DNA of 64,000 bases from an uncultured Legionella sp. (GCA_902168255.1 CABHON010000015.1:1-64000), one strand, 5' to 3'; shown: positions 23,563-34,051, numbered from the stretch's first letter. Translations and numbers: made by a program. Notes: a model not told the origin generated them from the sequence alone.

Positions 23563-24219
23563 TCACTCCACTTCTAACTGGTAATATGTTTTACCAATCT
23601 TAATCCGCTCGCGATTATTTTTAATACGCCATCGATTCGTATCACGTAACGAGTAAACACATCCACAGTATTCTTGTTGATAAAATTCTTCTTGTTTCGC
23701 AATTTGATACATACGTTCAGCACCACCATTTTTGCGCCAATTGTAGGTCCAATAGGTTAAATCAGTATATTTTTCAGCGGCCCGCTCACCACATCCATTA
23801 ATTTGGTTCATATCTTTCCAACGAGAAATACCTAAAGAAGAGGTAAATACAGGGAAACCATGTTTATGCGCATATTCTGCCGTTACTTCAAAACGCATAT
23901 CAAAACATTCTGTACAACGCTTTCCACGCTCGGGCTCATTTTCCATGCCTTCCGTACGGGTAAACCAATCATCTTTATTGTAATCGGCATCAACAAAAGG
24001 AATATTATGTTTAATCGCAAAGCGTTTATTTTCCTCTTTGCGAATCAAGTATTCTTGAACAGGATGAATATTAGGATTATAGAAAAAGATTTCGAAATCA
24101 ATCTGAGAATACACTAATGCTTCCATCACTTCGCCGGAACAAGGGGCGCAGCAGGAATGCAACAGCAATCGATCTTTGCCATCAGGCAATACTAATCTTT
24201 CCCGTATAACCTCTTTCAT
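23563..24219 (-). CDS. queH: Epoxyqueuosine reductase QueH
   Basis: Final step of queuosine synthesis in tRNA by the non-cobalamin route (DUF208). Conserved Cys sets for Fe-S and metal binding are present: [17 protein letters not shown] near residue 20, [10 protein letters not shown] near 100, and [12 protein letters not shown] near 190. [15 protein letters not shown] is the family signature. Length 218 aa is normal. ATG overlaps the phrB stop by four bases, so it is translationally coupled to the photolyase gene. No other queuosine genes are in the window. Confidence 0.94.
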   Translation of the reverse strand: MKEVIRERLVLPDGKDRLLLHSCCAPCSGEVMEALVYSQIDFEIFFYNPNIHPVQEYLIRKEENKRFAIKHNIPFVDADYNKDDWFTRTEGMENEPERGKRCTECFDMRFEVTAEYAHKHGFPVFTSSLGISRWKDMNQINGCGERAAEKYTDLTYWTYNWRKNGGAERMYQIAKQEEFYQQEYCGCVYSLRDTNRWRIKNNRERIKIGKTYYQLEVE

Positions 24220-25634
24220 ACTTTCTTATTCACTCCTTCTCGGAAACCCTCATTTGCTTTTGCACGGCTTTCTTTTAAATCCAACATAGGGCGCGGATAA
24301 TTTGTTTTCTCTGCTTGCGCCCTGGCACGAGTATAAGGCAAGTGTATAGCAAATGCACTGATTTCCTTTAATTCTGGGCAATAACTTCTAATAAAGGCAC
24401 CCTCAGGATCATAACGATCGCTTTGGCGTAATGGATCAAAATAACGGAAATAAGCCGTTGTATCCGTCCCTGTGGATGCACACCACTGCCAACCACCATT
24501 ATTAGCTGAAAAATCCCCGTCAATAAGATGACGCATAAAGTAATCTTCTCCAATTCGCCAATCAAAAAACATATACTTAGTAAAAAAAGTTGCCGCAATT
24601 AAACGTAATCGATTGTGCATCCAACCAGTTGCTTTTAATTGACGCATGGCTGCATCTACAATAGGAAACCCTGTTTGTCCTTCCGTCCAAGCATCAAACA
24701 TTTCTTGATCAAAATGCCAATCCACATGTTTGGTTTTTTCTTGATAAGCTTCACCTTGGGAAACACGAGGCACCGTGATAACAATATGTTTATAAAAATC
24801 ACGCCAAATGAATTCATTCATCCATTGAACCGCCCCGGCATTTCCATCCCCTAAACGATGATCGTTTGCTTGAAGCGCTTTTAAAAAACATTGCCGTGGA
24901 GAAATCATTCCTACCGATAAATAAGGTGAAAGGCCGCTTGTTCCCATTACAGCAGGATAGTCTCGCGTTTTATCATAATTTGCCAAATCATTTTGAATAA
25001 ATTTTTCTAATCGATTTAATGCTTCTTCTTCTCCAGCCGGCCACAAGGTCTCTGGAACAGAAGAACAAAAATCAGGCAAATTAGTGGGAACCGAATCCGA
25101 ACCAATACCCAAAGCACGTTGTTCATAAATAGGGGGCAATAACTGAACCCCACCTTTCTGAATAAATTGTTTCGTCCACAATTTTTTATAAGCGGCAAAG
25201 GTTTTAGAATGTTCTTCGCGCGGTTTAAGCACCAATTGATCGTGGAAGGTATGCATTTTTATAGATGATTTTTCTAAGATGCTTTCAACCATTGCATCTC
25301 TTGTAGCACAAGTTAATTCGTATTGCGCATTACAGTAAAGAGCCTTCGCATCAACTTGCTCCATTGCAGATAAAATAACACTAGGGATTTCTTCCGTCGT
25401 CGCAACTTGACGAACTAATAGAGGAATATGAAGTGCTGATAACGCCTCGCTTAACTTAGCCACTCCTCGTAAAATAAACTCCACACGACAAGCTGCCGTA
25501 TGGTTTTTTTTCCACATAGATTCATCAATAATGTATAACCCAACCACACCATCAAAACTCGCTTCTACTGCTTCAAAAAGCGCAGGGTTATCTTGAATGC
25601 GCAAATCTTCTCTAAACCAAACAATACTTCTCAT
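24216..25634 (-). CDS. phrB: Deoxyribodipyrimidine photolyase
   Basis: Light-dependent repair of cyclobutane pyrimidine dimers. The N-terminal alpha/beta antenna domain ([17 protein letters not shown]) is followed by the FAD domain with [24 protein letters not shown], and NNGGWQW..STGTD, the FAD and lesion-pocket signature of class I CPD photolyases. 472 aa matches E. coli PhrB. It starts 15 bp after parB and overlaps queH. Its presence suggests a life stage exposed to light, such as a water or amoeba habitat (inference). Confidence 0.96.
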   Translation of the reverse strand: MRSIVWFREDLRIQDNPALFEAVEASFDGVVGLYIIDESMWKKNHTAACRVEFILRGVAKLSEALSALHIPLLVRQVATTEEIPSVILSAMEQVDAKALYCNAQYELTCATRDAMVESILEKSSIKMHTFHDQLVLKPREEHSKTFAAYKKLWTKQFIQKGGVQLLPPIYEQRALGIGSDSVPTNLPDFCSSVPETLWPAGEEEALNRLEKFIQNDLANYDKTRDYPAVMGTSGLSPYLSVGMISPRQCFLKALQANDHRLGDGNAGAVQWMNEFIWRDFYKHIVITVPRVSQGEAYQEKTKHVDWHFDQEMFDAWTEGQTGFPIVDAAMRQLKATGWMHNRLRLIAATFFTKYMFFDWRIGEDYFMRHLIDGDFSANNGGWQWCASTGTDTTAYFRYFDPLRQSDRYDPEGAFIRSYCPELKEISAFAIHLPYTRARAQAEKTNYPRPMLDLKESRAKANEGFREGVNKKV

Positions 25635-25649
25635 TTTAAATAAACTCTA

Positions 25650-26531
25650 TTATGCAATATGCTCGATAATACCATCGAGCTCTCCTAAACTATTGTAATA
25701 AATTACCAAACTACCTTTCCCTTTTGGAGTATGGTTAATGACCACTTTAGCTCCCAATCGTTCCGAGAGCTCCATCTGAAATTGAGCAAGATTAGGATCC
25801 TTTAAAACTGACTCAACATTCTTTTCCTTCTTACCTCCGAACTGGCGGTATTTTTTCACCAGTGCTTCTGTTTCTCTCACTGATAATCCTTTTTCAATGA
25901 CAATTTTTGCTACAGCGTGTTGCTCTGTGGCGGATAATGTCAATAAAGCACGAGCATGCCCCATTTCTAATTGGCGTTCTTCTACCCATTTTTTTACACT
26001 ATCTGTTAAGTGTAGCAATCGCAACATATTTGTCACGGCTGTGCGGGATTTTCCAACTGCTTCTGCTGTTTGCTGATGAGACAATCCAAACTCTTCGATT
26101 AAGCGATGCAATGCATACGCTTCTTCCATAGGATTTAAATCTTCCCGTTGAATATTTTCAATGAGAGAAAATGCCAAGGCTTTGGAGTCTTCTATCTCAT
26201 AAACAATGACAGGCACCTCAATCAACTTTGCCATTTGAGCTGCGCGCCATCGTCGCTCCCCTGCAATAATTTCGTATTGCTCATAGCCAATAGGACGAAC
26301 AACTATAGGTTGTACAATCCCTTGCTGCTTAATAGAATCCGCCAATTCCTGCAAACTTTCTTCGGGAACATGCTTTCTGGGCTGATATTTCCCGGGAGAA
26401 AGCTGATTCACCGGCATTTTTTTGAATGCCGTTTCTTTACTTGCTTGACCACTAGACAAATAAGCAGTTTGACTCAATAAAGCATTAAGACCTCGTCCTA
26501 ATCCACCTTTTTTTTCAGGAGTTTTTAACAT
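25650..26531 (-). CDS. parB: Chromosome-partitioning protein ParB
   Basis: CTP-dependent centromere-binding protein that loads at parS. N-terminal basic GGLGRGLNALL, then VNQLSPGKYQPRK, the CTP-binding GERRWRAAQMA with the upstream IVVRP, and ENIQREDLNPMEEA. The helix-turn-helix is LSHQQTAEAVGKSRTAVTNMLRLL, and a C-terminal dimerisation segment ends the protein. 293 aa. The first seven bases overlap the end of parA. A parS-like core lies inside recA at 28982. Confidence 0.96.
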   Translation of the reverse strand: MLKTPEKKGGLGRGLNALLSQTAYLSSGQASKETAFKKMPVNQLSPGKYQPRKHVPEESLQELADSIKQQGIVQPIVVRPIGYEQYEIIAGERRWRAAQMAKLIEVPVIVYEIEDSKALAFSLIENIQREDLNPMEEAYALHRLIEEFGLSHQQTAEAVGKSRTAVTNMLRLLHLTDSVKKWVEERQLEMGHARALLTLSATEQHAVAKIVIEKGLSVRETEALVKKYRQFGGKKEKNVESVLKDPNLAQFQMELSERLGAKVVINHTPKGKGSLVIYYNSLGELDGIIEHIA

Positions 26532-27322
26532 ATTGCTTCAGACACCACTTGTTGTTGCTTTAAGAATTCATCCGCTAATACGTCATAAGCAGCAGAACCT
26601 TGTGAAGAACGATCATACAATAATGCTGGCAAACCATGGCTAGGTGCTTCTGCTAAACGAATATTCCGAGGAATAACCGTTCTATACACTTTTTTATCAA
26701 AATGCTTAATTAATTCAGCTGACACATCCTGGGCAAGTCGACTACGACCATCAAACATCGTGCGTAAAATACCTTCTATTTTAAGCTTAGGGTTAACACT
26801 ATTTTTTAGTTGTTCAATGGTATCCAATAACGCAGCTAACCCTTCTAAAGCATAATACTCGCATTGAGTCGGCACTAGGACTGAATCCGACGCGGTAAAC
26901 GCATTAATCGTTAAAAGATTCAAAGCCGGAGGGCAATCAATCAAAATAAACTCAAAAGATTGTTCAAGATCAGCCAATAAAGTACGCAATGACGCTTCAC
27001 GATCCGGTTTGGCCATTAATCCAATTTCCGAAGCCGTTAAATCTCCATTGGCAGGAACTAATGCATAACCTGCCTGGGTTAATACTATTGCATCCCTTAA
27101 ATGCGCTTCACCCAATAAAACATCGTTCACTGAATACTTCAGTTGATGTTTATTTACACCGCTACCCATCGTAGCATTTCCTTGAGGATCTAGATCAATC
27201 AACAATGTTTTTTTATCCGACAACGCTAATGCTGCAGCTAAATTAACCGCTGTAGTTGTTTTTCCAACGCCGCCTTTTTGGTTGGCGACAGCAACTACTT
27301 TTGCCTTGATACTCTTCGTCAC
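26525..27322 (-). CDS. parA: Chromosome-partitioning ATPase ParA
   Basis: Deviant Walker ATPase with VANQKGGVGKTTTAVNLA (P loop with signature Lys), LLIDLDPQGNAT, and LIDCPPAL; it drives ParB-parS segregation. I place the start at the GTG at 27322 (265 aa): GGAG lies seven bases upstream, and the GTG forms a GTGA overlap with the rsmG stop. The frame is open to a TTG at 27349, but that would lie inside rsmG without a ribosome site. Order rsmG-parA-parB is the usual origin-proximal arrangement. Confidence 0.96.
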   Translation of the reverse strand: MTKSIKAKVVAVANQKGGVGKTTTAVNLAAALALSDKKTLLIDLDPQGNATMGSGVNKHQLKYSVNDVLLGEAHLRDAIVLTQAGYALVPANGDLTASEIGLMAKPDREASLRTLLADLEQSFEFILIDCPPALNLLTINAFTASDSVLVPTQCEYYALEGLAALLDTIEQLKNSVNPKLKIEGILRTMFDGRSRLAQDVSAELIKHFDKKVYRTVIPRNIRLAEAPSHGLPALLYDRSSQGSAAYDVLADEFLKQQQVVSEAIC

Positions 27323-27939
27323 TTTTGTTCTCCAGGAATAATTACGCAATGACGCTCAGCAGCTAATTCAGGAACAGAAAGGTTTTCAACACGATAATGG
27401 GGATATTCCGATTGAATATCCAACAATTCATCATGAGGGAAAGCACCCTTCATTGCCAAGAAATAGCCATTAGGCGCACATAAATGTTTTGTTAATTGCA
27501 ACATCAAAGCCAATGAACTAAAAGCACGTGTAATAATTCCATCAAAACGCTCTTCAGGAAAAAATTTTTCAACTCGTTGTTGAATCACTTCGACATTAGA
27601 CAAATTAAGTGAACGTTTTATATGTCGTAAAAAAGTGGCTTTTTTATTTTGGCTTTCTACTAATGTTATCTGCTTCTCTGGAAAAAGTAGTGCTAAAGGA
27701 ATTCCGGGGAAACCGCCCCCCGTTCCAATATCTGCTAAACGACTTCCTGTAATGAACTTATGAATAGATAGACTATCGGCTAAATGTTTCACCGCCATTT
27801 CATGAGGATCCACAATAGTAGTAAGTCCGTGCGTTTTGTTCCATCGAAGCACTTCTTCGAGATAAAAAACACACGCCTCAACATTTATTTTCCCCTCAAG
27901 CCCAAAAGACTTTATGGCTTTTTCCAAATACTGACGCAT
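27319..27939 (-). CDS. rsmG: 16S rRNA (guanine-527-N7)-methyltransferase RsmG
   Basis: SAM-dependent methylation of G527 in 16S rRNA. The SAM loop is ADIGTGGGFPGIPLA near residue 68, with LVESQNKKATFL and ITRAFSSLALML (catalytic region). 206 aa is standard. In many gammaproteobacteria mnmG lies upstream; here the divergently transcribed recA does, so the ancestral origin cluster has been broken. The 240-bp gap to recA must hold promoters for both directions. Confidence 0.95.
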   Translation of the reverse strand: MRQYLEKAIKSFGLEGKINVEACVFYLEEVLRWNKTHGLTTIVDPHEMAVKHLADSLSIHKFITGSRLADIGTGGGFPGIPLALLFPEKQITLVESQNKKATFLRHIKRSLNLSNVEVIQQRVEKFFPEERFDGIITRAFSSLALMLQLTKHLCAPNGYFLAMKGAFPHDELLDIQSEYPHYRVENLSVPELAAERHCVIIPGEQK

Positions 27940-28140
27940 AAGTTAAAGATTCTAACAAAAATTCATTTAGAAAGACAATTAAAAAAGAAAACGAATTATA
28001 GCGCAAAAAAATTAAGGAAATATTTATTTATGTACTCATACCAACAATATTTACTAAGGAATCTTCGATAGTATTTTCCTTTGAGGCTTTTAAACGAGCT
28101 AAAATTTATCCATATCCCTCTCTTTCTCTATCAAATTTCG

Positions 28141-28149
28141 TGGTATACT
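28141..28149 (+). promoter_or_regulatory. Extended -10 promoter candidate for recA
   Basis: TGGTATACT (TGn plus TATACT) lies 31 bp before the recA GTG. No good -35 is seen, but an extended -10 can do without one. No LexA box (CTGT-N8-ACAG) is present, consistent with Legionella, which lacks LexA control. Confidence 0.5.
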
Positions 28150-28179
28150 CTGGATTTTCAACAACTAGAGGATAACTTC

Positions 28180-29241
28180 GTGGAAGATAATAAGCAAAAA
28201 GCATTGAGCGCTGCTCTGCTACAAATTAAACGCCAATTTGGCGAAGGTGCTGTTATGCGAATGGGAGATGCATCAGCGGTTCGTGACATTCAAGTAATTT
28301 CAACTGGCTCACTTAGCCTCGACATGGCTTTAGGTATCGGTGGCTTACCCCGCGGCCGGATTGTTGAAATTTACGGTCCAGAATCTTCAGGAAAGACCAC
28401 ATTAACATTACAAGTCATCGCGGAATGCCAAAAACAAGGCGGTACCGCCGCTTTCATCGATGCGGAACATGCGTTAGATCCTAGCTATGCTGAAAGATTA
28501 GGCGTTAATGTAAAAGACCTATTAGTCTCTCAGCCAGATACTGGCGAACAAGCCCTTGAAATCATGGATTTACTCGTCCGCTCCAATGGCGTAGACGTCG
28601 TTATCTTAGACTCCGTTGCTGCACTTACCCCTCGTGCCGAAATTGAAGGTGAAATGGGTGATTCCCATATGGGATTGCAAGCTCGTTTAATGTCTCAAGC
28701 GTTAAGAAAATTAACGGCCAATATTAAACGCTCCAATACATTGGTTATCTTTATTAACCAAATCCGTATGAAAATTGGTGTTATGTTTGGAAACCCCGAA
28801 ACAACTACTGGTGGAAATGCCTTAAAATTCTACTCATCTGTGCGATTAGATATTCGACGTACTGGCGCATTGAAAAAAGGCGATGAAATTTTAGGTAGCG
28901 AAACCAAAGTTAAAGTGGTTAAAAATAAAGTAGCTCCACCGTTTAAAACAGCAGAATTTGATATTCTCTATGGCACAGGCATTTCACGTGAAAGCGAGCT
29001 TATTGTATTAGGGGTTCAAATGGACTTTGTTGAAAAAGCTGGTGCATGGTATAGCTATAAAGGCCAAAAAATTGGACAAGGGAAAGAAAACGCTTGCCAA
29101 TTCCTAAAAGAAAATCCTGCGATAGCACAAGCTATTGAAACCAGCATTCGTGAGCAATTCTCACAAAAAGCGGCTCAAAATCGCTTAGATAACGAAAGCG
29201 ATTTTAATATTGAAGAAGAGGAATTCGTAGGGGAACCTTAA
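28180..29241 (+). CDS. recA: Recombinase RecA
   Basis: ATP-dependent strand-exchange protein. GPESSGKTT (Walker A), [10 protein letters not shown] (Walker B), [15 protein letters not shown] (loop 1), and [17 protein letters not shown] (loop 2 and beyond) are all intact. I start at the GTG at 28180 (353 aa): GAGGA is correctly spaced, and the product begins [16 protein letters not shown], which aligns with E. coli MAIDENKQKAL. The frame is open back to 28081, but that extra N terminus is hydrophobic and unlike RecA. recX follows two bases after the stop. Confidence 0.98.
   Translation: MEDNKQKALSAALLQIKRQFGEGAVMRMGDASAVRDIQVISTGSLSLDMALGIGGLPRGRIVEIYGPESSGKTTLTLQVIAECQKQGGTAAFIDAEHALDPSYAERLGVNVKDLLVSQPDTGEQALEIMDLLVRSNGVDVVILDSVAALTPRAEIEGEMGDSHMGLQARLMSQALRKLTANIKRSNTLVIFINQIRMKIGVMFGNPETTTGGNALKFYSSVRLDIRRTGALKKGDEILGSETKVKVVKNKVAPPFKTAEFDILYGTGISRESELIVLGVQMDFVEKAGAWYSYKGQKIGQGKENACQFLKENPAIAQAIETSIREQFSQKAAQNRLDNESDFNIEEEEFVGEP
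28982..28993. promoter_or_regulatory. Candidate parS core inside recA
   Basis: TTTCACGTGAAA is a perfect 12-bp palindrome and equals the central 12 bases of the ParB-binding consensus TGTTTCACGTGAAACA; the outer two bases on each side differ. It is about 1.7 kb from parA. The bases also encode conserved residues (I-S-R-E-S), so chance is possible. Confidence 0.4.
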
Positions 29242-29242
29242 T

Positions 29243-29755
29243 ATGGTTGAAAAAGACGACAACGTGCTAGAAAAGGCTCGCGCTTCTGTCACAACTAAAG
29301 ATTTGCTGAACCAGGCGCTCCGACGGCTGGCTCAGCGAGATTATGGGGAAGAAGAGTTGCGCCGCAAGCTTTTATCCAGTACTGATAATCCTCAGGATGT
29401 AGAGACAGTCATTGCACAGATGAAGCAAGCGGGACACTTAAGCGATGAACGTTTTATTGAAGCTTATATTCAATCCCGCGTTCGACGCGGCTTTGGACCA
29501 TTGCGCATTTGTGCTGAACTTAAAGAAAAGGGGATTCAACAGGGTGCCCTTGAAGAAGTTCTTGTCATTTGGCAATCTTCTTGGTTTTCATTAGCTAAAA
29601 GAGCCATTGAAAAAAAATATGGGGAGCGCATGCGCGTTTTAAAACAGAACCCTGATGCTGATAAAAAAGCGTTAATGCTCGCGCAAAAACGCTTTTTGCT
29701 GTATCGCGGTTTTGAAGCTTCCACTATTCAACAAATATTTAAAGAAATTTTCTAA
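29243..29755 (+). CDS. recX: Regulatory protein RecX
   Basis: Inhibitor of RecA filament growth, three-helix tandem repeats. Typical elements: LLNQALRRLAQRDYGEEELRRKLL in the first half, HLSDERFIEAYIQSRVRRGFGPLRICAELKEKGI in the centre. 170 aa. It begins one base after the recA stop with GGGAA upstream, so RecA and its modulator are made from one mRNA, as in most gammaproteobacteria. Confidence 0.93.
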   Translation: MVEKDDNVLEKARASVTTKDLLNQALRRLAQRDYGEEELRRKLLSSTDNPQDVETVIAQMKQAGHLSDERFIEAYIQSRVRRGFGPLRICAELKEKGIQQGALEEVLVIWQSSWFSLAKRAIEKKYGERMRVLKQNPDADKKALMLAQKRFLLYRGFEASTIQQIFKEIF

Positions 29756-29766
29756 TTAGTTTTAAC

Positions 29767-32394
29767 ATGAAAAGTACTGATATCCGACGTTTATTTATTG
29801 ATTATTTTAAACAACACAATCACACCACCGTCTCATCTGGACCGTTAGTTCCTACAGGAGACTCGACTTTGCTTTTTACCAATGCGGGAATGGTGCAATT
29901 TAAAGATGTGTTTTTAGGGCGTGAAAAACGTTCTTATACACGGGCGGTTACAGCCCAAGGGTGTGTTCGTGCTGGTGGAAAACATAATGATCTTGAAAAT
30001 GTCGGCTATACAGCCCGACATCATACGTTTTTTGAAATGTTAGGAAATTTTAGCTTCGGCGATTACTTTAAACGCGAAGCCATTCAATTTGCATGGAATT
30101 TTTTAACCCAAGAACTTAAATTGCCTGCGGAAAAACTGTGGGTGACCGTTTATGAAGAAGATCAAGAGGCTGAAGATATTTGGCTTAAAGAAATGAATAT
30201 TTCTAGTGAACGCTTTTCTCGTTGCGGTGAAAAAGATAATTTTTGGTCTATGGGGGATACAGGACCTTGTGGACCTTGTACTGAAATTTTTTATGATCAT
30301 GGTCCTGAAGTCGCGGGTGGCCCTCCTGGAAGTCCTGATGCCGATGGTGATCGCTACGTTGAAATTTGGAATCTTGTGTTTATGCAGTTCAATCGCACTG
30401 CTGATGGCCAAATGCACCCCTTACCAAAACCCTCTGTTGATACAGGCATGGGATTGGAGCGTTTATGCGCAGTAATGCAAGGCGTTCATAGTAATTATGA
30501 TATTGATAGTTTTCAACATTTGGTTCGTGCAATTGAGAATTTAAAATCACCAAACAATTCTAATGAGCTGAAAGGCCTCCCCTTAAGTAAAGATCGTTCT
30601 CCTTCCTATAATGTGATTGCCGATCATATTCGTTCGTGTGCTTTCTTAATGGCAGAAGGCATTTATCCGAGCAATGAAGGCCGAGGCTATGTACTACGTC
30701 GTATTATCCGACGAGCATTACGACATGGAAATAAGTTAGGTATTGCGGGATCTTTCTTCTTTAAACTGGTAACGCCGTTAATAGAGGTAATGGGAAATGC
30801 TTATCCGATACTAAAAGAGAAGCAAGCATTCATTGAAAAAGGGTTAAAACAAGAAGAAGAACAATTTTCTAAAACCCTAGCAAATGGATTAACTTTACTA
30901 GAAAACAGCTTGGAAGAAATAAACAATAACATTATTCCCGGTGATATCGTCTTTAAACTTTACGATACTTATGGCTTTCCGGTTGATCTTACCGCGGATA
31001 TCGCACGGGAAAAAGGATTGGAAATTGACATCGCTGGGTTTGAAGCAGCCATGCAAAAACAACGAGAAGCGTCACAAAAAGCCAACACATTCAAGGCAAA
31101 TTATGGGGAAAACATTGATTTAGAAGAGTCTTCTGAATTTCATGGATATGAACACTTAAGCTTAGTAGGTCAAATTCAGAAAATTATTGAACCTTCAGAA
31201 AAAAATAAAGCAGTTGGTATTGTTCTCGATAAAACCCCTTTTTATGCGGAAAGCGGCGGCCAAGTAGGTGACACTGGATGCTTTTTGAATGATGAAAGTA
31301 AGACACCTCTTTTCTTTGTCCAGGACACCCAAAAAATTGGCGACGCCATTGTGCACTACGGCCAATGGGCAAAAAATATTTCTCCTCTTTCTGTTGGAGC
31401 ACATTTATTAACACAAGTAGATGGGGACAAACGCCGTGCCACACGAGCCCATCACTCGGTAACACATTTGCTGCATTCTGCCTTACAAGCCGTTGTGGGT
31501 GAACATGTAGAGCAAAAAGGTTCTCTTGTTACACCTGAAAAAACACGTTTTGACTTCTCTCATACAGAAGCATTAACACGTGAACAAATTGAAGCGGTGG
31601 AACAATGGGTCAATGAGAAAATTTTATTGAACGTACCCGTTCATACGGATATTTTACCTTATGAAGAAGCACGGCAATCCGGAGCAATGGCTTTATTTGG
31701 TGAGAAATATGGCGATACCGTACGCGTTTTATCTATGGGTAATTTTTCCAAAGAATTATGCGGTGGTACCCATACAGAAAGAACAGGTGATATTGGATCG
31801 TTCAAAATTATCTTAGAAAGTGGTATTGCCGCAGGCATTCGTCGTATTGAAGGGGTTGCCGGCCTTGCGGCGCTTCAGTGGGTACAACATCAGGCTCGCT
31901 TAGCCCACGAAGCCGCCGCCCTTTTACATTGCAGCACGGAACAAGTGCCACAAAAAATTGATCAAGTGCTTACCACTCAAAATCAATTAAATAAAACTAT
32001 TGAACAACTCGATAATCAATTAATTAATAATAAAGCCGAAGTCCTAGCACAACAAGCTAAAACCATTGGTAATACCAAACTCTTAGTGGCTGAATTAAAT
32101 AATATTGATGCAAAGCATTTGCGCACTCTTGTCGATGCGTTAAAAAACCGCTTACAACAAGCAGCTATTGTTCTTGTTTGCGTACAAGGCGATAAAATTC
32201 AAGCCATCGCCGGTATTACTAAAGAATATTTACCTCAAGTACCGGATGCGAAAACATTGGTACAAATGATTGTAGAAAAAGGAGGCGGTCGTGAGGATAT
32301 GGCTCAAGGTGGTTCAGCTAAACCTGCCGATCTTCAACAACGAATAGACAATGTACGCCAAAAACTGGAACAATGTTTAACGGTAACATTATGA
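29767..32394 (+). CDS. alaS: Alanine--tRNA ligase
   Basis: Charges tRNA-Ala. The class II core is at the N terminus (FTNAGMVQFKDVFLG, ENVGYTARHHTFFEMLGNFSFGDYFK). The editing domain has the HSVTHLLHSAL metal motif (HxxxH) and CGGTHTERTGDIG (CxxxH), and the C-terminal C-Ala domain includes GGGREDMAQGGS. 875 aa is full length. It begins 11 bp after recX, with no strong ribosome site of its own, and ends in an ATGA overlap with lysC. Confidence 0.98.
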   Translation: MKSTDIRRLFIDYFKQHNHTTVSSGPLVPTGDSTLLFTNAGMVQFKDVFLGREKRSYTRAVTAQGCVRAGGKHNDLENVGYTARHHTFFEMLGNFSFGDYFKREAIQFAWNFLTQELKLPAEKLWVTVYEEDQEAEDIWLKEMNISSERFSRCGEKDNFWSMGDTGPCGPCTEIFYDHGPEVAGGPPGSPDADGDRYVEIWNLVFMQFNRTADGQMHPLPKPSVDTGMGLERLCAVMQGVHSNYDIDSFQHLVRAIENLKSPNNSNELKGLPLSKDRSPSYNVIADHIRSCAFLMAEGIYPSNEGRGYVLRRIIRRALRHGNKLGIAGSFFFKLVTPLIEVMGNAYPILKEKQAFIEKGLKQEEEQFSKTLANGLTLLENSLEEINNNIIPGDIVFKLYDTYGFPVDLTADIAREKGLEIDIAGFEAAMQKQREASQKANTFKANYGENIDLEESSEFHGYEHLSLVGQIQKIIEPSEKNKAVGIVLDKTPFYAESGGQVGDTGCFLNDESKTPLFFVQDTQKIGDAIVHYGQWAKNISPLSVGAHLLTQVDGDKRRATRAHHSVTHLLHSALQAVVGEHVEQKGSLVTPEKTRFDFSHTEALTREQIEAVEQWVNEKILLNVPVHTDILPYEEARQSGAMALFGEKYGDTVRVLSMGNFSKELCGGTHTERTGDIGSFKIILESGIAAGIRRIEGVAGLAALQWVQHQARLAHEAAALLHCSTEQVPQKIDQVLTTQNQLNKTIEQLDNQLINNKAEVLAQQAKTIGNTKLLVAELNNIDAKHLRTLVDALKNRLQQAAIVLVCVQGDKIQAIAGITKEYLPQVPDAKTLVQMIVEKGGGREDMAQGGSAKPADLQQRIDNVRQKLEQCLTVTL

Positions 32395-33716
32395 GCTTAT
32401 TTGTACAAAAATTTGGTGGTACTTCTCTTGGGACAGCAGAGCGCATTAGTTTTGCGGCGGATACCATTATTCGTACACGCCAAGCTGGCCATCAAGTTGT
32501 TGTCGTTGTTTCCGCAATGGGTCACGAAACCGATCGCTTAATCGAGTTGGCGAATAATATTGCCTGTGCAGAAGAAAATACCCCTTCCTCAACCACCTCT
32601 CAAGACAACGATGCCGAAAGCTCCCCTATAAAGGCTATTCAACCCAGCATGCGCGAATATGCGACGCTTGTTTCAACAGGCGAACAAGTTTCCGCCGCTC
32701 TTCTCAGTTTGTGTCTTGTAAAAAAAGGTTATCATGCGCGATCTTTTACTGGTGCTCAAGCGGGCATTTTAACCGACAGTCAATATGAAAAAGCCAGAAT
32801 CGTTCATATAGATGAAGGCCCTCTTCGCCAAGCATTAGCTGATAACTGCATTCCCGTGGTCACTGGGTTTCAAGGGGTTAATTATAATGGCGATATTACT
32901 ACTTTAGGTAGAGGTGGCTCAGACACAACAGCCGTCGCTTTAGCTGCTTGCTTATCAGCGGATGAATGCCAAATTTTTACGGATGTGGATGGTGTCTACA
33001 CCGCTGATCCCCGTATTGAACCTAATGCCCGTCTTTTAGAGACAATGTCTGCCGAAGAGATGTTAGAGTTATCTAGCCTTGGCAGTAAAGTGTTACAGGT
33101 ACGTTCAGTGGAATTTGCCGAAAAATATCATGTTCCTCTCCGCGTGCTATCAAGCATTAAGCCCAGCCTCGGCACCAAAATTTGCAGTGGAAGCCAACAA
33201 GATATTGAACAGACAAATTTAGAAAGTCCTATCATTTCAGGTATTACTTACAGTCGACAAGAAGCTAAATTAACCCTGGTAAATGTTCCGGATCATCCAG
33301 GAACAGTAGCACAACTGCTTTCAGAAGTGAGTCAAGAAGAAATTGAAATAGATATGATTGTTCAGCATACACGTGAAGCAGGAACAGCCGATTTTACTTT
33401 TACGGTTCATCGAGATAATTACTTAAAAGCTATGACAGTATTAGATAAAACTGTTGCCAATTTTTCTTCTTCGATCCAACTTATTGGAAACGATCGTATG
33501 GCCAAGTTATCCCTCGTAGGTGTAGGAATGCGAAACCATGCCAGCGTTGCCCAAAAGATGTTTCAAGCTTTAGCTACTGAAAAAATTCATATTTCTTTGA
33601 TATCCACCTCTGAAATTAAAATTTCAGTCATCATAGATGAAGGACATATTGAAGCCGGAATTCGTGCCATTCATGCCGCTTTTCGACTAGACGTTTCCCC
33701 TAAGGAAAGGTTATAA
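32391..33716 (+). CDS. lysC: Aspartate kinase
   Basis: First step of the Asp-family pathway (Lys, Thr, Met, diaminopimelate). VQKFGGTSLGTAERI at the N terminus, GRGGSDTTAVALAA and FTDVDGVYTADPR in the kinase domain, and two ACT domains after about residue 285 (LTLVNVPDHPGTVAQLLSEV; LSLVGVGMRNHASVAQKMF) for allosteric feedback. The start at 32391 overlaps the alaS stop (ATGA), giving 441 aa. An insert rich in Ser, Thr and Asp (about residues 60-85) precedes the STGEQVSAALL helix. Confidence 0.95.
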   Translation: MSLFVQKFGGTSLGTAERISFAADTIIRTRQAGHQVVVVVSAMGHETDRLIELANNIACAEENTPSSTTSQDNDAESSPIKAIQPSMREYATLVSTGEQVSAALLSLCLVKKGYHARSFTGAQAGILTDSQYEKARIVHIDEGPLRQALADNCIPVVTGFQGVNYNGDITTLGRGGSDTTAVALAACLSADECQIFTDVDGVYTADPRIEPNARLLETMSAEEMLELSSLGSKVLQVRSVEFAEKYHVPLRVLSSIKPSLGTKICSGSQQDIEQTNLESPIISGITYSRQEAKLTLVNVPDHPGTVAQLLSEVSQEEIEIDMIVQHTREAGTADFTFTVHRDNYLKAMTVLDKTVANFSSSIQLIGNDRMAKLSLVGVGMRNHASVAQKMFQALATEKIHISLISTSEIKISVIIDEGHIEAGIRAIHAAFRLDVSPKERL

Positions 33717-33780
33717 TCGATTTTCTGGTTCATGAGTAAATCAGATAAAAGTTATAAAATTAAACAAGGAGAAAAACAAG

Positions 33781-34011
33781 ATGTTAATTTTAACTCGTCG
33801 TATGGGTGAAACGTTAATTATTGGTGATGATGTCAATGTGACTGTTTTAGGCATCAAAGGCAATCAGGTTCGTTTAGGAATCAATGCGCCTAAAGATGTT
33901 TCCGTACACCGCGAAGAGATTTACCTTCGTATTCAACAAGAAAGAACTGGCGATGATGACATCGAAACTTCTCCTGTTGAACAAGCTCAAAAAGAAGAAG
34001 AAATCGCTTAA
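33781..34011 (+). CDS. csrA: Carbon storage regulator CsrA
   Basis: Dimeric RNA-binding translational regulator; in Legionella and relatives CsrA controls the switch between replicative and transmissive states. The whole core is present: [37 protein letters not shown] with the RNA-contacting Arg of VHREE. 76 aa, with an acidic tail longer than E. coli (61 aa). A strong AAGGAG lies nine bases before the ATG. The 64-bp gap after lysC may hold its own promoter. Confidence 0.97.
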   Translation: MLILTRRMGETLIIGDDVNVTVLGIKGNQVRLGINAPKDVSVHREEIYLRIQQERTGDDDIETSPVEQAQKEEEIA

Positions 34012-34030
34012 TTAAAGCAAAGTCCATTTA

Positions 34031-34051
34031 GGGCAGAAAAATTTTCTGCCC
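34031..34051. terminator. Hairpin after csrA
   Basis: GGGCAGAAAA pairs with TTTTCTGCCC with almost no loop. It lies 19 bp after the csrA stop; a T-rich run appears further on at about 34062. It probably ends the recA-csrA transcript. Confidence 0.6.

Noticed and set aside
27940-28179. LexA/SOS box in front of recA
   Set aside because: Searched by eye for CTGT-N8-ACAG; none present.
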